Both the position numbers and the translations under genes were made by a program. A stretch of DNA of 64,000 bases from Scytonema tolypothrichoides VB-61278 (GTDB lineage Bacteria > Cyanobacteriota > Cyanobacteriia > Cyanobacteriales > Nostocaceae), in assembly GCF_000828085.3 (NCBI RefSeq), contig NZ_JXCA02000023.1, positions 154,128 to 218,127 on the forward strand, in the 5' to 3' direction. The notes beneath the pieces were generated by a model. That model was not told where the DNA came from. It worked only from the letters and a program-made list of their open reading frames with translations, and did not search any database. Shown one piece after another: positions 1-7,387 of this stretch (positions are counted from its first letter, which is position 1; each line of letters opens with the position of its first letter).

Positions 1-177
1 TTTTGTTCAAAAAGTAGATTAATAAGAAAATATTATTTAGAACTTTTGCGTAAAACAGAGAGATGGGCTTGATTACTACTTATAGAGTTTAAAACAAACG
101 AAATGCAACTGAAATAACTGAGGCTATGTCAATCAGCTACACGATTACTTGCAATATTTAAAGAGAATTGTGAACCA
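1..177. other. Window edge, no gene seen
   Basis: AT-rich sequence before the first recognisable coding trace. I see no plausible start codon with a long frame, no RNA gene and no clear repeat. Confidence 0.4.
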
Positions 178-333
178 ATGATTATCATCATGAAATCCAG
201 CACTCCAGTAGCAGAAATTGAGCGAGTCAGCGCTGAACTCCACCGCAGGAAAATCACTCCAGAAAAATCTGTAGTATAGAACAAAGTGGTGATTGGTTTG
301 GTAGGTGATACTGCTGCTCTCAAACATCTATGA
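178..333 (+). pseudogene. N-terminal relic of DAHP synthase (AroF type)
   Basis: The frame opens MIIIMKSSTPVAEIERVS, runs to TPEKSVV, hits an in-frame TAG at 277–279, and continues as NKVVIGLVGDTAALKHL before a second stop at 331–333. This matches, from memory of the family, the start of cyanobacterial class I 3-deoxy-7-phosphoheptulonate synthase, which catalyses the first step of the shikimate pathway. Family members are about 340–360 residues, so only about 50 codons remain and no downstream catalytic part is visible. It is a dead fragment. The 110 bases that follow hold nothing clear. Confidence 0.55.
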
Positions 334-459
334 CAACTGGGTGAGTGCATCTTGCATTTTCAGAAAATAGCTCATTGGTAGCTGTGGCTACCAGATGAAC
401 TGTGGCAGTAGTTAACTTCCTTGTTGGTAATCAGGCAGGGATTTTAGTAGATAAAAACC

Positions 460-954
460 TTGAATGAGGTAACTCTGGTGAGCCACAAGATAGTTTCAGA
501 GATTTTAATTTTGCTTCGACCTGACTGCTTACCTAAAAGTTATCAAGTAAGTGGGTCTAAGGACAAGCTGTGCACAGTGCTCAATTTGCTTCAACAAGCT
601 TTAGATGAAACTTCAGATCAGTATGCTCTAAATACTGTCAACCAAGCAGTAGAGATACTTGGGAATGTGGAAGTCATTGAGACTGAGGAAATCCCCCCCA
701 CTAATACCTGTTTAGAACAATGGGAAATCGATGATTTCAATAGATTTTTCGCTTTAAAACATGTGCAGGCTAGAAATCCTGCTGAATGTTTAGTTGCAAG
801 TGTTTTAACCGCCTATCGCGCTTTGCTTGAGCTAAATTGTTGCACCTCACTTGAATCAGCCAAGTTGGAACTAGAAAGTCAAAAAATTGGTTTCAAAAGC
901 TGTGTAAATCTATTTGTTAGAGTCTTCAACCTGTGTTTAGAAGAAAGGCCATGA
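460..954 (+). CDS. Hypothetical protein, 164 aa
   Basis: I do not recognise this protein. It is mostly helical and acidic, with four Cys in the second half and no membrane segment or known motif. The stop overlaps the next start in an ATGA arrangement at 951–954, so the two genes are translationally coupled and probably act together. The chosen start opens the longest frame. No promoter is evident upstream. Confidence 0.6.
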   Translation: MNEVTLVSHKIVSEILILLRPDCLPKSYQVSGSKDKLCTVLNLLQQALDETSDQYALNTVNQAVEILGNVEVIETEEIPPTNTCLEQWEIDDFNRFFALKHVQARNPAECLVASVLTAYRALLELNCCTSLESAKLELESQKIGFKSCVNLFVRVFNLCLEERP

Positions 955-1532
955 CTAATGTTGAGGCAATGGAAATCTGGAAGAAATCGCATTGGACCTT
1001 TTCTGTTTATATCCAGTGCTTAATTATCTGCCTTCGTCGCTTTCAAATGGAGGTAGAAGTTGGAAACATAGACGGTGCTGGAATTGAGCTAGAAACTGCA
1101 GCAGAACTCTTGCTTGCATCAGCTGCAGCGATGGAGTTAGCAGGAAGTTTCAATAGACAAATGTTTGAGGACAAGATTCGTCCGATGATGATGCCTCCTA
1201 ACGTTCAAGCGGATGACTTTAGCGGACTTATGCACTGGGACCATACATACCTTATGACTATGTTGAAGAAAATCCAGCCTCTTTACAAGGCACTACCAGC
1301 CTCTCTTCAATTTCAGCACAGCAAATTTGTCTCAGCCTATAAAGTTGTTTGTGCTTCCCACAAAGCTGTTTGTCAAAAATTTGGGGGTGGTGAAGCGGGA
1401 AGTTTGCGAGCGCCCCAACACACAGCAGTAGATATGCTTGATAAATTCCAGCAGAACCGTTTGCGACTTATAGATCCAAATGGTCAATTAGCGAGTGTGT
1501 GTCCGTTCCATGTAAGTAAATCCTCAAAGTAA
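951..1532 (+). CDS. Hypothetical protein, 193 aa
   Basis: The family is unknown to me. The start at 951 is chosen because an AAGAAAGG ribosome-binding sequence lies just upstream and the ATGA overlap couples it to the previous gene; a longer frame from 933 is less likely. The protein is helical and rich in Met, Ala and Leu, with a small-residue stretch around residues 50–65 and a central MMMPP segment. No catalytic motif stands out. About 185 bases separate it from the methyltransferase that follows on the same strand, so a shared transcript is possible but unproven. Confidence 0.6.
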   Translation: MTNVEAMEIWKKSHWTFSVYIQCLIICLRRFQMEVEVGNIDGAGIELETAAELLLASAAAMELAGSFNRQMFEDKIRPMMMPPNVQADDFSGLMHWDHTYLMTMLKKIQPLYKALPASLQFQHSKFVSAYKVVCASHKAVCQKFGGGEAGSLRAPQHTAVDMLDKFQQNRLRLIDPNGQLASVCPFHVSKSSK

Positions 1533-1717
1533 AAAGTGATGGTTGAAATTCAAATTGACAAGAGCATTTTTATTTCAACTCCTGATGATGGTTCATAGTG
1601 GTGACTATTGTCAGAAACCACGGCAAAATGCTAGATTCTCAAGCTATGCTCAACCGTGCCGTTACAGATTCCGGCATACAAATGACCTTTTAGCAACAGA
1701 TTTAAGGAGATTTATCA

Positions 1718-2389
1718 ATGCAAAGAGTTCTTGAACCAGAAGTCATGGATACGTCGGAAGAGGCTATTGAGTACGATGCGATGGACTTTACTGAAGTAAA
1801 TACCGCATTTGCACAACGTGCTATTGAGTTGGGTCCGCAATCTGGTCTGATTCTTGACGCAGGTACAGGTACTGCCCGCATTCCCATCTTAATTTGCCAG
1901 CAGTGTCCGCAGTTGCAGATTATCGGCAGCGACCTGTCAAAAAATATGCTGCTCATTGGCTCAAAGAATGTCGAGCAAGCTGGCTTGCAAAAACAGATTT
2001 CTCTAGAATTAGCTGATTCTAAGCAGCTTCCTTATCAGGATGGGCAGTTTGATATGGTCATCTCAAATAGTATCGTTCACCATTTGCCCGATCCACTACC
2101 CTTCTTTCTAGAAATCAAACGAGTGCTGAAACCAAACGGAGCAATCTTTATCCGCGATTTAATTCGACCCGTGGATGAAGCAACGATGAATGCCTTTGTT
2201 GAAAGTATTGGTACAGAGTCAGAGTACGACGAGCGCCAGAATATGTTATTACGAGATTCTCTCCATGCAGCCTTTACACTCGATGAGGTGAATGAACTCG
2301 TGCAAAAGGCTGGTCTGGAGAGCGTGAAAGTTTATCAATCATCCGATCTCCATTGGACAGCAGAAAGAAAACACTCGGGTAACAGTTAA
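1718..2389 (+). CDS. Class I SAM-dependent methyltransferase
   Basis: A 223-residue protein with the Rossmann-fold methyltransferase signature. Motif I is LILDAGTGTARIP (around residues 44–56), the acidic end of strand 2 is IGSDLS, ADSKQLP fits motif II, and the post-motif segment is FDMVISNSIVHHLPDP. This is the UbiE/Methyltransf_11 pattern that transfers a methyl group from S-adenosylmethionine to a small molecule. The substrate cannot be read from sequence. An AAGGAG ribosome-binding site precedes the ATG. It lies between two unknown genes and a secreted cupin, all on the plus strand. Confidence 0.85.
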   Translation: MQRVLEPEVMDTSEEAIEYDAMDFTEVNTAFAQRAIELGPQSGLILDAGTGTARIPILICQQCPQLQIIGSDLSKNMLLIGSKNVEQAGLQKQISLELADSKQLPYQDGQFDMVISNSIVHHLPDPLPFFLEIKRVLKPNGAIFIRDLIRPVDEATMNAFVESIGTESEYDERQNMLLRDSLHAAFTLDEVNELVQKAGLESVKVYQSSDLHWTAERKHSGNS

Positions 2390-2499
2390 AAATAATACAC
2401 TTTTTTTCCAGTGTAATCCGAATTTTTCTAAAGTCTTGCTTGCCATGGGTACTGTCCGCTGCCAACTAGAAAACCACTAAATAGTCAGGATTGAAGATT

Positions 2500-3348
2500 A
2501 TGGATAAACGCTCACGTAAGTACAACTCTTCAAGAATTTTTCAATCAATGAAATCAGCTGTATTTTGCGTAACTAGTTCGCTGCTAGTTACTTTGGCAAT
2601 AAACCCTAAAGCAGAAGCTCATGGAATGCGAGTGCTGACAGGGGTTGACCTGCCCACCTTTATAGAAACAGCAGGAATTGATGATTTCGTACCACCGACA
2701 ACGGAAACAATTTCTAATTATGAAGCCCTTTGGGTGGTAGGAGTTGACCGGGCTACGTTTATAAAAACGGGCAAAGATACCGGCGGGCGGTACACGCTAG
2801 CGGAATTTTTGGTTCCACCGCAAGCCGGGGCACCACCGCACATCCATCGTCGGGAAAACGAGTGGTTCTACATCACTGACGGAGAGTTGTCGTTCGAGAT
2901 GGATAACCAACCTATCAATGCAACCCCCGGAACCCTTATCTATAGTCCCAAAGACCACGTCCACACATTTAAAAACCTCGGAACAGATCCAGCGACGATG
3001 TTGGTCGTTTGGACACCTTCGGGAATCGAGGAGTTTTTCAGGGAAGTGGGTGACCCAGTATCACCGACAGACCCATTTACTCCCCCATTACCCCCTGACA
3101 TACCAAGACTCATAGCAGCAGCCCCTAAGTACGGAATAGAATTCCTAAACGCAGAGGCTAACAATCCCACACAAGTGCCTGAACCTTCGGCTTCATTAGC
3201 TGTGTTAGCATTTGGTACTCTTGGTGCAATTTCACTCCTCAAGCGCAAACACAAACCAGTTAGTAGTGTAAAGGTCAAGTATACAGTTGACCTAGAGAAG
3301 ATGGCTAACGTGGTGGATGTGGCGCAAGTCGGAGTCCGCAATATGTAG
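2500..3348 (+). CDS. Secreted cupin-domain protein with PEP-CTERM-like anchor
   Basis: An N-terminal signal peptide (cleavage likely after AEA near residue 41) is followed by a cupin barrel. Cupin motif 1 shows HIHRRENEWFYITDG and motif 2 shows SPKDHVHTFKN, giving the usual His/His/Glu plus His metal ligands. Near the C-terminus VPEPSAS, a hydrophobic stretch and KRKHK make a PEP-CTERM sorting signal. Such signals normally end the protein, but here about 27 more residues follow. Start ATG 2500 is preferred over TTG 2491 because AGGA lies 9 bases upstream. Substrate unknown; export and surface anchoring are inferred. Confidence 0.75.
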   Translation: MDKRSRKYNSSRIFQSMKSAVFCVTSSLLVTLAINPKAEAHGMRVLTGVDLPTFIETAGIDDFVPPTTETISNYEALWVVGVDRATFIKTGKDTGGRYTLAEFLVPPQAGAPPHIHRRENEWFYITDGELSFEMDNQPINATPGTLIYSPKDHVHTFKNLGTDPATMLVVWTPSGIEEFFREVGDPVSPTDPFTPPLPPDIPRLIAAAPKYGIEFLNAEANNPTQVPEPSASLAVLAFGTLGAISLLKRKHKPVSSVKVKYTVDLEKMANVVDVAQVGVRNM

Positions 3349-3722
3349 AAATTTCTGGCGTTGCTGATTTTGGTAATGATTTTGGTACAAGATACCAAGA
3401 ACGGAGGTGCCTTATTATTCCATCATTCAGCAACGTCCAAAGGCAGGGGCTACTTGCAGTGTTGGTAATCAACAAACTGAATAAATCGGGTTGACTTCCC
3501 CCAAACATTAATATCCTGATGAGTTTGTCTGACGTATACAAGGTTGCAATGAGAGTTCTTTCCCCAGGAATTTGAGCCCAAATCTCCCTTTCACGACCAA
3601 GCCCACTCACATAAGTCTACCAGAGAGAGATTCCTCCCATTCCTAGCTAATAAGCAGTAAGGAAAAATTTTTCTGGGCAGGTTTATGAAACAGTCAATCG
3701 TTTATCATCTAATTTACCTATT
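3349..3722. other. Intergenic stretch, nothing recognised
   Basis: 374 bases between the cupin gene and the ThDP enzyme. A 101-codon minus-strand frame (3305–3610) overlaps it but has no recognisable family or start signal. I see no hairpin terminator of convincing strength. Confidence 0.4.
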
Positions 3723-5618
3723 ATGAGCGCTGAATTTCATCATACAAACGCGAATACGTCTGAAAAATTGGAACGAGACACCTATGTTGAGTTAGCGCCA
3801 GCTGATGCGCTTCTCGAACATCGCTCTGCATCTTCCGTTCTCTCGCCACCTACGTCAGCCTCGCCTCACTTGCAAGAGGCAATTGTCCATCCGGGTTGCC
3901 CATCAGGCATCTTGGCTCTCCTTAGCAATCGGCAACCTGGGTCTGTTTCGGTCTCCGAAGCGGTGACCAAAATGCTAGTAGATATGGGAGTGAAGTATGC
4001 ATTTGGAGTTTCAGGGGGCGGTATCGCACCGCTTTGGTCTGTGCTGCTGCATCAGATTGAGGTGCTTCACTTTCGCCATGAAACGGGAGCGGTTTTCGCA
4101 GCCATTGAGTCGTACTTTGCAAGTGGACGCCCTGCTGTAGTGTTAACCACAACTGGACCTGGTATTACCAACACGCTTACCGGGATCTTGGGGGCGCGTT
4201 GGGATGGGGCAAAGATAATTCTGCTGTCGCCTTCCACCTCAGCATCACAGCGTGGGCGGTGGGCATTTCAGGAAACTAGTGCGTACACGATGTCCAACAT
4301 AGGCTTTTTTAACTCAGGAGCGCTGTTCCATTACGCCACCACCCTTGAGTACGCAGATGAACTTCCAGAAATATCTCGAAGGCTCGCCCAGGGTTTGGCA
4401 CGACCAGGCGGCTTTGTCGCTCATCTTAGTATCCCCAGGGCTATCCAGAGCAGTTTCATCGAGACATCGTTGCTACCGATCAATCCTGTTCATGCGTCGC
4501 CAGCCGCCAGCGAGGCAACGATCTCGGAATGTGTAAAGTTGTTGTCTGAAGGGTCGTTTGCGATCTGGGTCGGCTTCGGTGCGCGGGGTGCGGCGGAGGC
4601 AATCCGCGAGCTTGCTGAGAGGACGGGGGCTGCAGTGATGTGTTCGCCCCGTGGTAAGGGCATCTTTCCTGAAGAACATCCTCAGTTCGTGGGCGTCACA
4701 GGCTTTGGTGGGCATTCGTCGGTTCTGACCTATATGCGAGAGCAGCGCCCTTTGCGGGTACTGGTGCTGGGAACACGCCTCAGTGAGTTCACCTCGTTTT
4801 GGAATGCCGCTATGGTTCCTTCGCGGGGATTTGTGCATGTTGATATCGACCCAGAGGTACCAGGAGTCGCGTATCCATCCGCTGAGACGTTTTCTGTCCA
4901 GTCCGACGTGGGACTGTTCGTAACGGCTGTGTTAGAACGCTTTCCCAAGCGTCCTAGTCAGCCAATGGCGGTAACACTGCCTCAACCTGCTCGCAATGTG
5001 GTCGTTCCACATACGGATGGCTTGGTGCGACCCGATGTGCTCATGGCTGCAATTCAGCGTGTGATTGTTGAAGGTAGCGATGCGGTGGTGCTCACTGAGG
5101 CGGGCAACTCGTTTGCCTGGGGAACCCACACGCTACGATTTGCTACACCGGGGCGTTACCGGGTCAGCACCGGGTTTGCAGCTATGGGGCATGCCGTTAC
5201 GGGAGTCTTGGGTGCTGCACTGGCACACAATGGCAAGGCAGTCGCTATCGTCGGGGATGGTGCCATGCTGATGAACAGTGAGGTGAGTACGGCTGTACAG
5301 TACCGCATTCCCGCCGTCTGGATTGTACTCAACGATGCTCGCTACAACATGTGTGAGCAGGGGATGGCGCTACAGGGGTTTAAGGGCGTGGAGTCGGAGT
5401 TCCCGATCTCGAAGACGGATTTTATCATGCTTGCCCGCAGCATGGGAGCAGACGGCATCCGTGTTGAAAGGGAGTCTGATGTTCAGGCAGCGTTGGAGAA
5501 AGCTATGGCCTCTCCAGTCCCGTTCGTTGTTGACGTGGTTATTGATCCAACCCGACTGGCACCAATTGGGGCTCGTATTGAAGCTTTGATTTCGCAAGTA
5601 GCTACGGAATCTAAATAA
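3723..5618 (+). CDS. Thiamine-diphosphate-dependent enzyme, acetolactate synthase-like
   Basis: A 631-residue enzyme of the acetolactate synthase/pyruvate oxidase superfamily. The cofactor-activating Glu is E120 in RHETGAVFAA. The N-terminal Pyr domain is about residues 75–240, the central domain 250–400 and the PP domain 430–625. The ThDP/Mg motif starts at GDG (511–513) and runs to NDARYN. The first ~70 residues are an extra, low-complexity extension absent from standard AHAS. Acyloin or 2-ketoacid carboligation is expected, but the substrate is not readable. Local composition is more GC-rich than neighbouring genes. It precedes a ketosynthase-III-like gene; scytonemin ScyA is a distant relative, but no other scytonemin genes are here. 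Confidence 0.8.
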   Translation: MSAEFHHTNANTSEKLERDTYVELAPADALLEHRSASSVLSPPTSASPHLQEAIVHPGCPSGILALLSNRQPGSVSVSEAVTKMLVDMGVKYAFGVSGGGIAPLWSVLLHQIEVLHFRHETGAVFAAIESYFASGRPAVVLTTTGPGITNTLTGILGARWDGAKIILLSPSTSASQRGRWAFQETSAYTMSNIGFFNSGALFHYATTLEYADELPEISRRLAQGLARPGGFVAHLSIPRAIQSSFIETSLLPINPVHASPAASEATISECVKLLSEGSFAIWVGFGARGAAEAIRELAERTGAAVMCSPRGKGIFPEEHPQFVGVTGFGGHSSVLTYMREQRPLRVLVLGTRLSEFTSFWNAAMVPSRGFVHVDIDPEVPGVAYPSAETFSVQSDVGLFVTAVLERFPKRPSQPMAVTLPQPARNVVVPHTDGLVRPDVLMAAIQRVIVEGSDAVVLTEAGNSFAWGTHTLRFATPGRYRVSTGFAAMGHAVTGVLGAALAHNGKAVAIVGDGAMLMNSEVSTAVQYRIPAVWIVLNDARYNMCEQGMALQGFKGVESEFPISKTDFIMLARSMGADGIRVERESDVQAALEKAMASPVPFVVDVVIDPTRLAPIGARIEALISQVATESK

Positions 5619-5680
5619 GTTCTGTAATCATGCATCATGCGTTAGGTATTCGCTCACTAGGGAGGTGTTATACATTTTCG

Positions 5681-5779
5681 GTATCCGAACCCGCTATTAC
5701 ATTAGGTCTATTGAGTCCGGGTGCTTTCGGTGTAGGTTTTTGGTTCAAGTGCAAACAAAAACAGAAAACTCTGTCCTAG
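5681..5779 (+). pseudogene. Orphan PEP-CTERM sorting tail
   Basis: The frame reads VSEPAITLGLLSPGAFGVGF then a basic end (KCKQKQK) and a TAG stop, an obvious degenerate copy of a V-PEP-A…TM…RKRK sorting signal. No protein body precedes it in frame. A short hairpin (5785–5803) follows. This fills the 330-base gap between the ThDP enzyme and the ketosynthase-like gene and marks a deleted secreted-protein gene. Confidence 0.5.
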
Positions 5780-5948
5780 TTCTCAGTTGAGATTTTCTCA
5801 ACTCCTTTCAGGGGCAGGAATTCCCAGAATTCATTCTGAAATTTCCTGCTTTTTTGAAGCGATACCAATCATGATTGCCATAATACGTGGGGTGACATCT
5901 ACTTCTAATTTTATACAGATATAAAAACAAGTAGCGTACTGGAGAAAA

Positions 5949-6956
5949 ATGAAAGATTCTATTGGGATTCTTGGGTTTGGATATTGCGTTCCCTCCCATA
6001 TTCGGACTAATGGCGATCCGCTATTTAACAATATAAAAGCAACCGCCAATTCTCAGGGAATATCCGAAAAAAGCCTGTTTACAGGAATGAATGAACGACG
6101 CTACTTAAAGCTAGGGGAAAGACTAGAGGATTTGATGGTACAAGCCAGCCAACAGGCGATTGTTCAGGCTGGGTTAGAACCTGAACAGATTAATCGCCTT
6201 TACGGCTATGCGTCTGTTTCTGAGTTTATTACACCCAACGCCCTTTACAAAGTGCATGCAGGTCTAAAATTGTCTACCCAAACTCTAGTAGTTCCGATTA
6301 ATACTGACTTCGGTAACTTTCTGACCAGCATTATTCAAGCATGGGAGGCTATTGCTGCAGGTCACTGTGAGAATGCACTGGTCGTTTGCGGCAGCCACTG
6401 GACGAAGTTTGTGGACTATACTAAAGGTCACTCACTTAGCATAGGAGACGGGGCAGGAGCTGTGGTAATCGGTCGCAGCAGTAGCTTTACATTGCTTGAT
6501 TACGAAGCAGAGACACTTAGCTATGAATATGGTGCTATGACGATGCAATGCCGCCCATCAATACACAATGGTATTCACAGCATCATTGTAGATGAAAACA
6601 ACCTGCCCATTCCAACTTATGACATTACACCTGAAGCAGGTATTCAATCATTCCTCACTTTAGGAATGGAAGGACCTCCGAGAATCATAAAATCCTTGCT
6701 GGAAAGACATGGTTTAACTGGCGACCACATTGCTTTAATCAGTCACCAAGCATCCCGCAAACTCATGGATAACTGGAGTCAGGCTATCAAACCTAAAGAG
6801 TATTTCGATACACTTGAACAATTTGGCAACATGCTTTTGGCTTCAATTCCGGTAACACTGGCATACTATTTCAACAAGATAACTGTCGAATACATTGTTC
6901 TTGTTGGACTGGGAGTAGGCTCTCATCAGTCTGCTGTTTTGATTAAAAGGACGTGA
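5949..6956 (+). CDS. 3-oxoacyl-ACP synthase III (KAS III)-like protein without catalytic Cys
   Basis: 335 residues with a thiolase-fold KAS III layout. His is kept in ISHQASRKL (H266) and Asn in QFGNMLLASIP (N294), with SIGDGAGAVVIG in between. The nucleophile position, normally a Cys in an A-C-A-G context, falls in NTDFGNFL (about residues 119–125) and holds no Cys. Enzymes of this kind join an acyl group to malonyl-ACP, or transfer acyl groups; loss of Cys suggests a decarboxylase, chain-length-factor-like or different acyl-transfer role. It lies 330 bases downstream of the ThDP enzyme on the same strand, so the two may act on one product. The function is inferred. Confidence 0.75.
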   Translation: MKDSIGILGFGYCVPSHIRTNGDPLFNNIKATANSQGISEKSLFTGMNERRYLKLGERLEDLMVQASQQAIVQAGLEPEQINRLYGYASVSEFITPNALYKVHAGLKLSTQTLVVPINTDFGNFLTSIIQAWEAIAAGHCENALVVCGSHWTKFVDYTKGHSLSIGDGAGAVVIGRSSSFTLLDYEAETLSYEYGAMTMQCRPSIHNGIHSIIVDENNLPIPTYDITPEAGIQSFLTLGMEGPPRIIKSLLERHGLTGDHIALISHQASRKLMDNWSQAIKPKEYFDTLEQFGNMLLASIPVTLAYYFNKITVEYIVLVGLGVGSHQSAVLIKRT

Positions 6957-7062
6957 GTCTTGTTGTGCGATCGCTCAAAGGACTTGAACAAGCAATATCG
7001 CTTCACACAGTCTCACCCTCCCCAATTGAAAGAGGTTGGGTGTTTAATCAGGAATATGAAGG

Positions 7063-7344
7063 TTGCCGTACGCTTGCCGAACTTTGACTGTGCCCATCTT
7101 AAAATATCGCCCCGTGTACATAGAGGTTGAAGGAAAACCCAAGGTGCACAATAAACAAATCAGCTTGGATCAGACAACCCGCGTTAAGTTTGGTAACCTC
7201 AGCTTGACTCTCTCGGATATGTATCAACGTTTTGGGCTTTCAGAAAAACACCTCAACCAACGAGTTGCAAATGAATTGAAGAAACTTCCAGTGGAGGTGA
7301 AAGACGTTGAAGTTATGGGCGATCGCCTCATCGTTCGTGGTTAA
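7063..7344 (+). CDS. Small hypothetical protein, up to 93 aa
   Basis: I do not recognise it. The frame opens with TTG at 7063; an internal GTG at 7090 would give 84 residues. It ends KDVEVMGDRLIVRG with a HIP1-type GATCGC inside the coding sequence. Predicted mixed alpha/beta and soluble. An imperfect hairpin (about 7013–7040) just upstream could end transcription of the ketosynthase-like gene. Start uncertain. Confidence 0.45.
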   Translation: MPYACRTLTVPILKYRPVYIEVEGKPKVHNKQISLDQTTRVKFGNLSLTLSDMYQRFGLSEKHLNQRVANELKKLPVEVKDVEVMGDRLIVRG

Positions 7345-7387
7345 TGATCGTACATTAAAGGGTTTAAATGCCCAACGAAAACTGTCT

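Noticed and set aside
129-350. 73-codon minus-strand frame
   Set aside because: It lies opposite the DAHP synthase relic, which explains the sequence better; no family match.
1702-1956. Minus-strand frame over the methyltransferase
   Set aside because: Shadow of the clearly coding plus strand.
3305-3610. 101-codon minus-strand frame after the cupin gene
   Set aside because: No recognisable motif or ribosome-binding site; overlaps the cupin 3' end.
3723-6956. Scytonemin (scy) gene cluster
   Set aside because: Only the ThDP enzyme is reminiscent of ScyA; ScyB, ScyC and the rest are absent and the neighbour is a ketosynthase.
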